Part shown: positions 1-11,879 of the stretch, in pieces
How positions within the stretch are numbered: position 1 is the first letter of the stretch
How the letters are laid out: each line of letters starts with the position of its first letter
NCBI GenBank assembly: GCA_032622095.1
Contig: CP136066.1
Coordinates: forward strand, 197,338,816 to 197,402,815
From: Siphonodentalium dalli
Taxonomy: Eukaryota; Mollusca; Scaphopoda; Gadilida; Siphonodentaliidae
Direction of reading: 5' to 3'
DNA: 64,000 nt
The notes under the pieces: model-generated
What the model saw: only the letters and a program-made list of their open reading frames with translations
The model's database searches: none
Told to the model about the DNA's origin: nothing
Translations under genes and position numbers: made by a program

Positions 1-2730
1 TCACAGCCAAGATCGCTGCTAAATTTGCGGCTAGAAATTGAAAAGAAATCGATATTTTCACATATTAATTTAAACTTTTTGTCATAATATCGGTATGTAT
101 GGACGAAACTGTACATAAACCATCTACTAGTTCAACTTAAATGTATCAAAACGCACAACATAGCTCGTATCCTTCTGGAAAGATGAAAAACCACAATTAA
201 TATCGCGATGTGGCATTTCGAAATCCATTCTCCACTTAGCGCCGATAATGGCCTTAAGTGTAGGTGTGCCGAATAGTTATATCAGAACAATTACCTGATA
301 ACAAATTATGATTTGCCACGTCACGTCCATAATTATCTGGACCAGCTTCCATTTCTTTGTCTGATAAATCTAGGTCGCTCACACCGACAAAGTATTCACC
401 ACTTCCTGGGAGTAGGGTCCCTCTAATCATAACGTTTCAAACAATTCATTTTCCGGTGTCTAGCTTACGATTTTAAATATTTGCTAAATATGATATTTGT
501 GCGTCATCTTGAACTAGGAAGGCATATGACCGATGAGTATGCAAGCTTACAGAAGGTCATCTGTATGTGTCTCATACCCGGGACCCCATGGGGATAACGA
601 CATGTACACCTGGCGAACCAGTTAGCTAGTCACTTCTCAATAGATGGTTCGTCAACTCACAAATTCAGCGAACGAATTGGCATATGTGGACAACTTCGAC
701 AGTGTTTCGAAGGTTGTTGGCTGTCTCATTCACTTGGACAGATGTATATCTGCTAAGGAGAAGACCATAATGTACAGACTACCCACACTTCTTGACCATG
801 GTCCGAAGCAAACTGTGTGACGCCCCGCAGTTGTCTCGTCGAATATCTCCCAGGAGAGAAGAACAATGCTCGTGGTGCTAGTTTGTGGACATGCGCCATG
901 ATAGTGGGAATGAAATGGTCCACGGTATACACCACCCCTACACCTGGTGCATGTTTAAGATATAGAATGTCATGCGTGTCGGTTTTAATTGGTGTGGTAA
1001 GATTGTATTTCCACATCCATTTCGAAGCCTTTCTGATTCAACTACGTGCATTTTTGTCTGGGTAATACTATGCTAGCCTCCCTCAAGACAGTCCGATGGA
1101 CTAAAGGATAATGTTTTTATAGCATGAATGTATGCGTGTTTTGTTATCCTATCTCAGGGTTAGTGACAGTATGTGGGTGGTATTATTCAAGAAAATGCCA
1201 GGAACTGTAGTGCATTTATTTCACTATGTATTTAAAGAACAATTTATAGTCTCGATGGCAATGGCTGTGGATGTTGGGGAACGCGACCTTTATGATCATA
1301 TAGCTTTATATATATAACTTTAGAATATACATGTAGTAGTTAATGTATCATGCAGGAAAATAGTCGCAATGGTGAAATCACTTGGTGTACCAACGTTTGT
1401 TGAAATGAATGCAATATCTCATCAACGTAACATTCCTCTGGATGTTCTTCGCGTTGAACATTTCACCCTTTTGTTGATGGCATTTGTACTTTCTTGAACC
1501 ATACCACCCAGCGTGAGTATGACATATCAACCAAACATCAAAGGTATCGCATTAAGACTACATCACAGTCTTGGTGGGGCTTATACAGCAGTAGCTAATG
1601 GCACACGCCTGGTCCAGTTGTTTAAGAACGGCTTCCAAACGGATGGGATCATACAATCTTAGCATACAAGGAAAGCAAAGCCACACACGAGATCCTGTCT
1701 GAATCTAAAACATAACAAAATAAGGGGCGGTGCAGTCATGGTCCAATTTCATTTCGACTATCATGACACATACCCACAAACTAGCACCGTGTGTATTGTT
1801 ATCATCTGCTTGGATCTGTTCGGTGAGACGATTGCTTGACGCCAACAAGCTTATTCTTATGATAATGTTCAAGGAGTTTGGGTATATTATGCATTATTGT
1901 CTTTTACGCCTTAGCAGAAATACATCCGTCAAATGTCGGGCTTTCAACATTCGAAGCCAGATACAGAAGTTGTCCGGGTACGTCAGTGCATTAGATGAGT
2001 ATGTGGATTGATTAACCATATATTGAGAAGTGGCTGTTTGGGAAGATCACCAGGTGTACACGTTGTTATCCCCATTAGGTCACCAAAGCTGACAATACGC
2101 AGATAGATAGGTCCTTCTGAAAGCTGGTATACGCATCGACGAATACATTTCTAGTGTATTACACAAGATGACGACTATACCCCATATGTAGCATCTCAAT
2201 TATACCATAAGCTATACCACGAATGAAGCTCGCTAAGAATTCCAAGCTTTCGATAAAAACACGTGAGCTGCACACCGGCATATGTATTGTTTGAAACATT
2301 CCGATTAGTGGCACCCTTCTACAAAGAAGTGTAGTAAACTGTTGTTGTGAGTGAGATAGATTAATCTGACGAAGAGACGGAAACGGGTCTAGATAATGCT
2401 GAATGTGGTAATTCAGAATAAGCTCAGGTACTGTTGTTTTGATTCTTGGAAGTCATAATATAACTATTCGGCGCACCTATATACGCTTACGGCCAGTATG
2501 AGCCCTTAGTGGAGAATGGATTTTGAAATGCCACATCGCGATTGTGGGTTTTCATCCTTCCAAAAGGCTACGACTTACATTGGAACTAATAGATGGCTTA
2601 TATTATAACCGTTTCGTCTATACAAATCGATATTATGACAAAAAGTTGAAATTAGTAAGTGATAATATCGGCTTCTTTTCAATTTCTGGCCGCCAGTTTG
2701 GCCGCCATATTGACTGTGAGTATCACTTGC
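1..2730. repeat. Diverged 2.7-kb inverted duplication centred near 1340
   Basis: Bases 1-290 match the reverse complement of about 2440-2740, and the pairing continues inward: 575-625 with 2030-2085, 800-930 with 1735-1850, and 1170-1200 with 1485-1512. The two ~1.35-kb halves are therefore inverted copies at very roughly 65-75% identity by eye. The left half still matches at base 1, so the structure probably continues outside the window. No intact gene is present, but both halves keep a short open stretch containing HKLAP (about 816-930 minus, 1735-1840 plus). It may be an old foldback transposon or an inverted duplication of a decayed gene. Confidence 0.7.
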
Positions 2731-3765
2731 CAAACCCTAATGAATAATTCATACATATAAACATGTAATGGTGGGTAGAAATCGCGAAACAATAACGCCC
2801 ATCCTAAGAAAGTAAAGGAATGTAGCCGTGTTTTCAAATTTCGGTCGCCATTTTGGCCGCCATCTTCGATTTGGAAAACCATTTCTTACATGAGATGTAA
2901 GGTAATTACTTCACCTCAGTATTTCCAACTCAACTGTACGCATGGATGGAGTTGTCTCGACAATAATGCCCAATGATGTGAATATGAGGGAATTTCGGTG
3001 ATTTTTCAAAATCTGTCCGCCATTGTGGGCGCCATTTTGGATTTGGCGGACTTTTATTTGGATAAGGTACAAGGAAAGTCCCTTCGCCTAAATGTTCCCA
3101 ACTCACAATAGTAAGCAGGTGTGGAGTTTTCATGACAATAATGGTCACTTATGTTAAAATCGGCGATTTTCGGCGATTTTTTATTTCTGGTGGCCATTTT
3201 TGCCGCCATCTTGGATTTGGGTAAATATTCCTCAACTCAGGTATAAGAGGAATCCTAGCTTGAGTATCTCCTGCACATATATATGCATGGGTGTTGTTAT
3301 AATAGCAATAACATGCATTGATTCGAAACATTACATCGCGTTATTAACGTAGATTCGGCTTTGACCTATTATACCGGAATTTGGGAAAACGTGATATCGG
3401 ACAAAAATATCCCACAATGAATGTATATTATGGTCCCCATGTGGTCGCCAATGACTCCTCTATGTGATACATGTATAACATGAAGCAAAGATTTCAACAT
3501 TTTCCCACAGAGACAAACGAAATGTGGTAACATGTCAGAAAAATAGCATATTTTCACATTTCGGCGGCCATCTTGGCCGCCATATTGGATACTGGTATCG
3601 GATTTTTGGCTAACTTGTAAGGGTTGTATATTAGCATAACGAATCGAGCGGAAAACAAGACCGCATGTGATATCATCTTTACTATAATGGCGATCAAAGA
3701 GACCTGGTGCATTTTGTTTAAATGGCCGCCATGATGGACGCCATCTTGTCTGGAGTCTCTGCGGC
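2685..3765. repeat. ~175-bp degenerate tandem repeat with GGCCGCCAT motif
   Basis: A core like ggccgccattttggccgcc recurs near 2690, 2845, 3020, 3195, 3565 and 3730. The spacing is 155-185 bp, with one double gap of 370 bp. Sequence between the cores is only weakly conserved. The same core recurs near 17035, 17390 and 17745, about 355 bp apart, and near 56155. This looks like an old satellite-like family. Short open frames across it look fortuitous. Confidence 0.65.
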
Positions 3766-3894
3766 CACTTTTTGTTCTTGTTAACCTTAAGAAAGAAAAT
3801 TAGTGGGGTGAAGTTGAGTCCTGGGGGGGGGTGCAGAGGTCGACCAATATCTCCTGGACTATATTAAGGAGATGCATATGTATGTTTAGTTTTG

Positions 3895-4150
3895 CATGAC
3901 CACATTAATATAATGTTTAATTAGATCTGACCCATGCATGAGCCCATTAATATAATGTTTAATTAGACCGGACCCATGCATGACCACATTAATATAAAGT
4001 TTAATTAGATCGGACCCATGCATGAGGCCATTAATATAATGTTTAATTAGACCGGACCCATGCATGACCACATTAATATAATGTTTAATTAGATCGGACC
4101 ATGCATGACCACATTAATATAATGTTTAATTAGACCGAACCCATGCATGG
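3895..4150. repeat. 42-bp minisatellite, about six copies (locus A 3' flank)
   Basis: The unit begins catgaccacattaatataa and repeats every 42 bp. The same array lies at 27132-27385 downstream of locus B, so it belongs to the duplicated ASB block. Because 42 is divisible by 3, one minus-strand frame stays open as a 14-residue periodic peptide. Nothing suggests that the peptide is made. Confidence 0.9.
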
Positions 4151-4164
4151 GCCATTTTTCAGCA

Positions 4165-4590
4165 CAGAAAAACGAATCCAATAATCGCCTCTTATAAAGT
4201 GTGTCCATGCTTCAGCATGCCGCCCAAAAGCGGTATATCATAAAGAGCGTTCTCAATTATGAGTTTTAGTGGTCGTTTTCACTCTATTACTAATGGGTGA
4301 TTTGCACCATCCCTTTGTGATGCGAATGGTGGTGATTGAATGTATTTTTCATTGATTTATTTATTTGTTGTGTAATAAACAAATCTACGTAACAGGTTAT
4401 ATAGTGACGCTGAACAGTCATAAGTGGTCGTTTTCGCCTTATTACTAATGGGTGATTTACACCATACCTTTGTTATGCGAATGACGGTGATTGCATGTAT
4501 TTTCTGGATTTTCTGAATTATTTGTTGTACAATCTGACGGGGAATAATTCAGTACCAGTAATTTACTATATTATAATCAGGCTTAAATTA
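4165..4590 (-). other. 3' UTR and flank of ASB-like locus A
   Basis: This block follows the stop codon of locus A and is recognisable downstream of B (27420-27877), C (38284-38700) and D (50888-51200). It carries two copies of a segment starting gtggtcgttttc, 154 bp apart (near 4270 and 4424). It also carries the ataaagagcgtt motif near 4238, which recurs through the window. Confidence 0.6.
4356..4365 (-). terminator. Candidate poly(A) signal, locus A
   Basis: On the minus strand two overlapping AATAAA hexamers lie about 225-235 bp after the stop codon. The equivalent position downstream of locus B has the same signal. Cleavage and use are inferred. Confidence 0.4.
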
Positions 4591-5483
4591 TTATTCAGTA
4601 TCGACCATGAGTACATATTGTCGTACTGGTTGTGGTATCTCCACCTGATTCATCGCTGTATGGGTGTCCTTTCCTAGATATCGTCTTAAAGAAATGCGCA
4701 CAGTCGACAGCAAGCTCCTTGGATTCCGTGCCAAGTCAGTCAACAGCACATTGGTGTCTTCGGTAGAACGGCGTGAACATATCGTCTCGTCCAATTTTGT
4801 CAGAGAACAACCAGCTTCAGTCAGCAGGAGAACAATATCCACATTGCCCTGAAATGCAGCAACTTCGAACGGTGATCTTGGGCTAGGATAACTATGACGG
4901 AAATTATAGTCATTAGATTGTTCAAGTTGACCGCAGGATTCAACGTTCAGATCCACAAATTGATCGATAAGTAATTTCACAAAACTCGTATGGCCGCTAA
5001 ACACAGCGCCCCAAACAGGAGTGACGTGATGTGCATTTATAACGTTTGGATCAGCACCTTGTTTAAGAAGTGCTCTACCGAGCTCAACATTACCGTTCCG
5101 TGCAGCATAATATATTGGCGTGTCCATGCCCTCGTCTGAGTTGCAAACGTTACACGGTTTATCCAATAGCATCATGGCAATGTCGGTATGGTTGCGCTCG
5201 CATGCCAGAGATAGAGGAGTATTCTTACATTGTGATTGTTCGTCATGTTTCGCCCCTTTTCGTAGTAGAATATCTACGATTTCGTGGTGATTTTGCGACG
5301 CTGCGCAGCGAAGAGGAGAAAATAGGTTACTGTTTGTGCATTCGATGCTTGCTCCATACTCCAAAAGCAGCTTGAATGTGGCGACATTTCCTGTATAGGC
5401 ACATTCAACCAATGGGCATCTCCCGTCATAACAGCAGATAGCCAAGTCCCTATTTTTGACCAGCAACTCACGACATATGTCCT
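4591..5483 (-). CDS. ASB-like ankyrin/SOCS-box protein, last exon (locus A)
   Basis: This exon gives 297 residues. About six ankyrin repeats come first, with TPLSLACERNHTDIA and TPIYYAARNGNVELG as the clearest helices. The protein ends in a SOCS-box-like motif: NPRSLLSTVRISLRRYLG followed by EIPQPVRQYVL. ASB family proteins use ankyrin repeats to bind a target and the SOCS box to recruit Elongin B/C and Cullin 5 as a ubiquitin ligase; that role here is inferred. In the BC box the usual Cys is Val. The start of the exon is set by the acceptor ttttatttcag just upstream (5484 onward), shared with B, C and D. The open frame runs 16 codons further upstream, but that part is intron. Two codons present in B, C and D (EQ after EDI) are missing. 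The matching first exon is 11213-11270, across a 5.7-kb intron full of transposons. Confidence 0.8.
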
Positions 5484-6974
5484 CTGAAATAAAATAATTG
5501 AAAATGATCAATATTTTTCCGGCAACACTCATAACAAATTGTTTTTATGAATCTATTTAGTTTTTGTCACATTGTTTTTTGAACAATTTGTACTGTAAGT
5601 GTCAACATATATTTATAGACAGGTGCAGCTTAAAAATTGAGGAACGTTTTTTTTTTTTTCCAACTTTTCTATAGTGGTTATCACACTGGAGGATATACAA
5701 AATGAAATAAGGTTTGGGGCCACCTGGGAAATCACATGGAGTACGAGATATGAATTGATGACGATTCGTTTATGTTTTACTACGGCGCACCATACTTTAG
5801 CAAAGGGGAGTAACCCAATAACGTTATCAACGTGATTGCGGTTCGTCTGATCGACTTTTCTAACATTGAGTGTACGCTAAAAACAAAGTGATGTGGTTAG
5901 TTTCCTGTCAAGTGTAATATTGTGTCTGGAATTATCTTACACAACAGCTCAATGTGTGACGAAATGAAATGGTAACATACCACATAGTCATCGATATAGT
6001 TCGTGACTGCAGAAACATTTACCAAACGAATTTGCAAAATATACAAATGATACTGAAAGTAAAAATAAAAGTGGTAACATAATATGGAAATTGGGATATG
6101 ACAACCGAGGGCTTACATGCACTGTCCCTAATAAGTGAGGGCGTATAGTTCAGACGGGGAGGAGTGGACATAATGATTTTCAGGTTCGAAGAATGGGAAA
6201 CAAATAACAGAATCTGAATTTAGCATGGAAGTTCCCAGAGTATGTACTGGTGGAATCATTGTCGTTGCTAGGGGCTTCTAACTGGGGTGAGACCATAACA
6301 TTTCAAACTATATAGGATTTGGTCTAATAAAAATTCTCAACTTTATATGATTTGGTTTTGAGTAATGCAAAATTACAATATTTCATCTCCGTAAAAAAAC
6401 GTCATAAACAGAAGGAAAAGTAAGATCTAGACAGACTTTGTTCTTATGCCAATCATAAATATGGCATAAACAGTATGTTATTGTAAATTTTTCCCCCTTT
6501 GTTATGTAAACAAAACAAACAAAGTTACTTTTTCTGGCTTTTGTTTAGATCCGGATATGGCAAACATAAAGAGCGTTATTTGTTACTGTTTTCATGATAA
6601 GGAAATAATAAAGAGCGTTTACATAATTTGTGTGTGATTAACTAATATAATTACGCTGTGTTATGTAAACAGAAGCACAACTTATGTAACACGAGCAGGC
6701 TCTTGTTTACGTACACCACCGTACTTCTTGACGACAATATACTATTTACGCGCTGATTATGTTTGGCATATGAGCGGAACTGTATATATTTTGGTATTCC
6801 TTCTGTTGGTGGCGATTTGAACAAATATAAGTATTTCTGCAACGAACGCCGCGCGTGCCTTTAACAATTTGGGTTTCTATGTGTTCTTTTTAAGAGTACG
6901 GACTGTGTAAATAAAGACACTACTAACAAGAATGTCATAACATTGATCCATGTTTTATTTATTGAGTATGCAGT
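5484..6974. other. AT-rich intron sequence of locus A
   Basis: Part of the inferred locus A intron. I see no gene here. It has a decayed fragment resembling the 91-bp intron minisatellite near 6235-6260 (tgtactggtggaatcat), and a dispersed repeat from about 6460, annotated separately. Confidence 0.4.
6460..6840. repeat. Dispersed repeat, copy 1 of 2
   Basis: It shares ordered blocks with 25690-26050: cataaacagtatgttattgt, then gttatgtaaacaaa, then two aaagagcgtt motifs about 40 bp apart, then tttgtgtgtgatta. There is no coding potential I recognise. The two copies differ by many substitutions and small gaps. Confidence 0.6.
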
Positions 6975-8029
6975 CAGGGATGTGGCTAGAGGGTCTCCGC
7001 TGGGGGGGGGGGTGTCCAAATTGGGAAATTCCAACTGCACCCCCCCCCCCCCTGAGTCGGAATCACACAAACACAACTTTTTGCATAATTCCATTTGCAC
7101 CCCCCCCCCCCCCTTGTACCTCATGCTCAGGCCTAATTTCCTATATATTCATAAGCCATGATTCTATGTTCCCAGTATCAGAACATTAAGATATTTCAAC
7201 CTGAAAATTGCCCAAAAAAAACCAACTAGTGGTCTAATTCCAGACAAATGCACACATCTACCGACAACAGACCAGGAAACACCGGGCCGACCATGGTTGT
7301 TCGGCCCGGTGTGAGAAAATTTTGAAAACTATGCAAGAAAATCGCAAATCCTAGCATCTAGACTGGCCTCAACTGAAGCTTTCCTAGTGTTAGAAATTTC
7401 AAACCTCATGCTCCCCCTCAGGTTGGAAAATTCTTCAACTGATGACCATTTATGTCTACAAGTTTGACCAAATGTAGTAAAATATTGTTTTGCTAAACTA
7501 ATTAGCAGTTTCGTATTGGCCATGTGGATGGGGCAATGACACACCGGGCCGACCATGGTTCGGCCCGGTGTCCGAAATTTTTTTAATCTGAACAAGAAAA
7601 TCGCAAAATCCTAACATCTAGACTAGCCTCAAGCCTTCTTAGAGTTGGAAATTTCAAACCTGACACCCCCCACTTAGGTTTGAAAATGTTCAACTGATGA
7701 CAATTCCAATGACAATGTTGACCAATTGTATGACAATATTGTTTTCTTAAATTAACTAGAAGTTTTTGACTGGCCACGGGGGAGGGACCAGGACACAAGC
7801 TTTCCAAGTGTTGGAAATTTCCAACCTGTCACCCCCCTAAGGTTGGAAAATTTCCAAATGATTACCATTTCTGTAAAAAATAGGAACATATGCAAATATT
7901 GGTCGAAAAACAATAAATTCACCCCAATAAATTGTTTTTACCTAAAATTAGGAATTTCCAACTATTGAAAATATAGCTCTCTGCTGGGGGGTGAGACACC
8001 CCTCCACACCCCCTCTAGCCACATCCCTG
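6975..8029. mobile_element. hAT-like non-autonomous transposon, 1.06 kb, TSD tatgcagt
   Basis: The ends are CAGGGATGTGGCTAGAGGG and its inverted copy. They are flanked by the perfect 8-bp duplication tatgcagt at 6967-6974 and 8030-8037. CAG-initial termini with 8-bp TSDs are typical of hAT elements. Inside are long C and G runs and two or three copies of a ~265-bp unit carrying a short inverted repeat (accgggccgaccatgg). No transposase is visible, so it would need a transposase in trans. Related fragments lie near 42985-43110 and 57615-57715. Confidence 0.85.
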
Positions 8030-8164
8030 TATGCAGTATGTATTAATCATGATATTAATCAGAATATGGTTGAGGAACGAATACTAGCTACATGGTATAA
8101 CTCACACAATGGTAACAAGTATCCATGATTATTATATAATTAAAGCTCTCCTCAGAAAGATATG

Positions 8165-8425
8165 GACATTTAACGTCCATGGCATGGTCTATGGTAGAAC
8201 ATGAAAACGCCCCCTCGTTTTGTACTGATGGAATATGCTCTCAACGGGCGTAAGCGCGGATTAGAGATTCATGGCATGGTCTATGGTAGAACATGAAAAC
8301 GTCCCCTGGTTATATACTGGTGGAATATGATATATACTGGCGTAATCGCGGAGTAGAATTTCATGGCATGGTATACAATATGGTAGAACACGAAAACGTC
8401 CCAACGTTTTTTACTGGTGGAACCT
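8165..8425 (-). repeat. 91-bp minisatellite, about three copies (locus A intron)
   Basis: The units contain catggcatggtctatggtag and, further on, tactggtggaat. They are the reverse complement of the 91-bp repeat in the locus D intron (48425-49035). Since locus A is on the minus strand, the repeat has the same orientation relative to the gene in both introns. Confidence 0.8.
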
Positions 8426-8487
8426 CAAAATAAAAACAAAGAAACACACAATAAAGAACAATGTAATGGAAATATAGCGATAAGCAC

Positions 8488-10041
8488 AGGGGATGGCCGT
8501 AAAAAAAAAAAAAAAAACCCCCACCCACCCTTTCTTGCATTTTTTTTCATAAAAGTTTAGACACCCACCCCAAAACCCCAAAGCTTTATGTTGGTCCCCT
8601 CTGTAAAAACGACCAACCGCTCTATATTGGTCCCTTCTTTGAAAAACCAAATTAAATGTTACTTCCTGTTTACAAAAATGTACAAGACAAATATTTTCTT
8701 GGCTGATAATTATGCGATAATCAGCAGTAATCAGCGATAATCTCAACTAAATTGAACTGTAAGCAATCAAGAAACGTAGAATATGATTTGATTATATTGG
8801 TAAATTTATAACCCAGCCTATTCATCTGTGTGAGTAGATGAAAAATATGTTGAATCCCCTGGAATGACAACAAAAAATAACTAGGGCCAGTGTTAGGGCC
8901 TATAATAGAATAAAAAATTACACAAAATTAAATTTATCTTTTTTTCAGACATCAACCAGTATCAACTAGTAGGCCTAGAGCCTATAGTAATACCAAAAAA
9001 GGAAAATGTGCATATGAATTAGCTTTTATGTATGCCTGCATGACCACAGACCCGACCTCGCATTACGACTTAGGACTAGGCCTAAAATAATGTTTAACCC
9101 TTTGAGTTTGAACGCGGATGGTCAATGTAGTGCCAAATCCATATACACGGATGTGCACTTTAGTGACATGTGACCGGGGAGATGAGGTCACAGTAAGCGT
9201 AACGTCATTGTGTTGGTGTAGGGAAGATAACTCCAATTTGGTCTTCTGTTTACAGTATACCGGCTGTACTCTTGATTTACTATTATATGTCTACCTGTGT
9301 CTACTATATATTATTAACTATACATTATTCTGATACATTGAGAATACCGGCGGTTATTTGAATGAGTGGGAGCCCCGCGCCAGGGTGCTACTAATGCTCT
9401 GGGGGCCATAGTGTTCGAAGGGTTAAAAATAAAATGAGTTGCCCTGCGTTGAGGGTCACATGGCCATAATTGTATCACATATGCTAATATGCAATCAATT
9501 TTAGTGTACAAACACTGATACAAATACTTATTTCATACATTACACTCGTGCATCAACTAATTGTATGAATAAAGAGTATACGAATTGTTGTAATTAATAT
9601 ACTGTCATGAGTTGTTAGCTGATATTGTCAGACTGCATTAAGTTCACCCTGCCCTAGAGCTATCTGAAGTATTTTTTTTTTATTGAACTACACCATGAAC
9701 TAGACAATTTTCATTATAAAAACTGCCAAGCAAGCTGAAACAGACACAATAAAAAAAATTTGCACGCAAAAAAAATCAATGAACATTTTGGGACCCACCC
9801 CCACAATATTCACAAATTTTCCATTTTATATCAACTTATGGGGGTAATTATAACAATATTGAATGTATTAGTGCTTCTCATATTGCAACAAGCCACAACA
9901 TATAAACAAATATGTTTAAAACAGTTGAAAATATGTCAATGAAAAATAAATGCAAAAAAAGTGGTCAAAAACTGTTTCCGGCCTCGGATACCCACCCACC
10001 CCTACCTCACGTCTCGTAAACTTTTTTCACCCCGCCCTCTG
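8488..10041. mobile_element. Probable hAT-like non-autonomous element, TSD ataagcac
   Basis: An 8-bp direct repeat, ataagcac, lies at 8480-8487 and 10042-10049. The ends between them are weakly inverted: cAGGGGATGG on the left, and CAGAGGGCGG as the reverse complement of the right end. Both ends are rich in C-runs and A/T-runs (ccacccaccc near 8525 and 9992). The internal sequence is AT-rich and non-coding. A separate TTAA-flanked element sits inside. The family call is an inference from TSD length and termini. Confidence 0.6.
9098..9422. mobile_element. piggyBac-like MITE, 325 bp, TSD TTAA
   Basis: TTAA at 9094-9097 and 9423-9426 flanks termini beginning CCCTTTGA on one side and CCCTTCGA on the other (reverse complement). 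TTAA targets with CCC-initial ends are the piggyBac signature. The inside is non-coding. It lies within the larger element at 8488-10041, so it inserted later. Confidence 0.75.
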
Positions 10042-10511
10042 ATAAGCACGCTATAATAAATCTTATTGAGGTGTACAGCGGTTATGTTGCGTTGTCTTCT
10101 TATTTAGAATACGCGCTTGGAATTTACTACGAAGTTGTTATTATTCTTATTTTGCACGTGACGTAATATCCATAGTTATACTATTTTTTGTTAATATCTT
10201 TGCAAATACAATTTTATTATGTATACTTGTTCTGTCTGATCATTTTCCCAATTATGAATAAACATACGTTAGTTTTGATTTTGAACATACGACGTATGGT
10301 GAGTTAAGATACGCGACGTTAACATGTACGTAGTTTATACGATACCTTCGTGAGATTGCAACCAAATGCCGCGGTGTGGCTTGTATGGATAAGTGAACAT
10401 TAATTCCATTTGCAGGAAGACATTCATTGGTCAAGCAAGGCATTGCTCGCTGCGTAATAGTGCGTATTGGCTAAATTTCTCTCGTTTGGAATAATTTTAA
10501 CTATGAGAGTC
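10042..10511. other. Unassigned AT-rich intron sequence
   Basis: This stretch of the locus A intron lies between two transposons. I see no gene, no conserved block and no repeat shared with the rest of the window. Confidence 0.4.
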
Positions 10512-11153
10512 CTAAAGCCGGGCGCACACGCCACAACATTGTTGCGCAACATTGTTGTATGGGGGTTATACAACATTGTTATAAGCGTCCGCACACGCTA
10601 TAACAAACGACACAACAAATGTTGTACGAAATTGTTGCGAATGACCGCACACGGTAAAATGTTGTGTAACAATTGGTCACGTGACGACTGAATTCGCGTG
10701 AGAACTTCAGAGAAGATTATGTTGTAGATACAATGGCGCCTGTCAACACAAAAATTGCGCTGGCTATAGCGATTATCATTTTGCGTCGTCGGCGGCGCCG
10801 GAAAGCGGCCAGAGCCAGGCGCTTTTGGCAGAAATCATGGGTCACCCGTCCAGATAAAATCCGGAGTTGTGTTGACAATGTCAACAGTTATTATTTTCGT
10901 AGTCTGACTCTGACTGGAGGCCGCCATTTTCTTGTAAAAGTTTAGTCCTCACGTGATGCCATTCAGCCATGTGATTTGACGCTGTCCATCCATTGGCTGC
11001 AACAAGCAACAACAAGCAACAAAATCAAAATAATTTGATCGTTCGCAACATTGTTGCAGGCTTGCCTGCAACAAAAAACGCGGTACCGCACACGCCACAA
11101 CACGCCACAACATTGTTGCGCAACAATGTTGTAGCGTGTGCGGTGGGCTTTAG
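10512..11153. mobile_element. PIF/Harbinger-like remnant with truncated transposase start
   Basis: The ends are inverted copies of CTAAAGCC followed by GCACACGCcACAACATTGTT. The palindrome ACAACATTGTTG recurs inside both ends. The plus-strand frame at 10733-10945 begins MAPVNTKIALAI, then RRRRRRKAARARRFWQKSW, which resembles the basic N-terminus of PIF/Harbinger nuclease-type transposases. The catalytic domain is absent, so this is an internally deleted copy. I could not find a clean 3-bp TSD. It ends 60 bp inside the intron from the locus A splice donor. Confidence 0.6.
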
Positions 11154-11212
11154 ACTGTAAGTTGATTCAAATGAAACACGGTCTAAATTTATTGAGACTG
11201 AAACACACATAC

Positions 11213-11270
11213 CGCTGCTTAGAGCTCTGAAAAGCATCTCCTCACTCATTGGTGGAGCTGATCTCAGTAT
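11213..11270 (-). CDS. ASB-like locus A, first exon (start codon lost)
   Basis: This is the 58-bp first exon shared by all six loci. It reads LRSAPPMSEEMLFRALSS after the start position and ends AGCAGCG before a GTATGT donor, phase 1. Where B, C, D, D' and E have ATG, this copy has ATA (11270-11268). The nearest in-frame ATG is eight codons in. Translation might start there, making a protein about seven residues shorter, or the gene may be silenced. Pairing with the exon at 4591-5483 is inferred from strand, order and phase. Confidence 0.7.
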
Positions 11271-11512
11271 GTTAAACGTCAAGATAGTGGAAGCTGAGCC
11301 CTGTTCTAGAACATTAATGTCCTTGGCATGTCATGTCAGGTAGATGGCAATGTTCCAGTTCGCAATGTTTTGCAATAGCTATCGTACCTCCGGGTAAACA
11401 TGTAAACAAACTCGCGCTATTTTCATCGGTGACGCAGAACGAAACATTTATCGAGGATAAAAATAGAATGAAATCGATCGGTACAGCTTAATATAGAGTA
11501 ACGTCCCGTTGA
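11271..11512 (-). promoter_or_regulatory. Conserved upstream block of locus A
   Basis: The block runs from the tcaacgggac element (minus strand, ending at 11512) to the exon, as at the other five loci. It contains a TATA-like atattaa, the FOX-like TGTTTACATG and the inverted HSE-like GTTCTAGAACA. The CRE-like half site and the ETS-like GGAAG are both mutated here (taacgtc, ggaggt). Binding is not shown. Confidence 0.55.
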
Positions 11513-11520
11513 CAGCAATC

Positions 11521-11871
11521 TGAAAAACAGGATAGTCATTAAAGGCATACTACCGTCATATATATCAAATATTCATTTGTATTTTTCTGGCGACCTTAAT
11601 AATACATAGATTTCCCCTTCAACTGCTTGTAAAAACATAGTACATAACCAGACTCAACCCAACTTTATAAAAAAATAACCGATTTGCATCTGGTAAAAGG
11701 CTAAATATACAATAACTTACATGTACAAACAGGATAATATGCGATGATTACTTCGCATGTGGCTTATTTCATTATTCCAACAAAAACATTAATTGCTACG
11801 TTAGATGATTTTATATTACTGACTATAGATAATATTCATTTCGGAATGATAACAGGCAAGTGTAGCTGTCA
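11521..11871. other. Upstream flank of locus A
   Basis: The first ~80 bp continue the block shared upstream of B, C and D' (accttaa, catgacggtagt). The remainder is AT-rich with nothing recognised. It ends at the target site of the large foldback element. Confidence 0.4.
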
Positions 11872-11879
11872 GCTGATTG

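Noticed and set aside
3886-4071. 14-residue periodic peptide HGSDLIKHYIN on the minus strand (also 27158-27517)
   Set aside because: It follows from a 42-bp unit that is divisible by three and has no stop in that frame; no start context or splice signal supports it.
5070-5375. Opposite-strand open frames across the ankyrin exons (also 28360-28665 and 37362-37790)
   Set aside because: Antisense shadows of the ankyrin exons; the conserved protein reads on the other strand with splice sites and a SOCS-box end.
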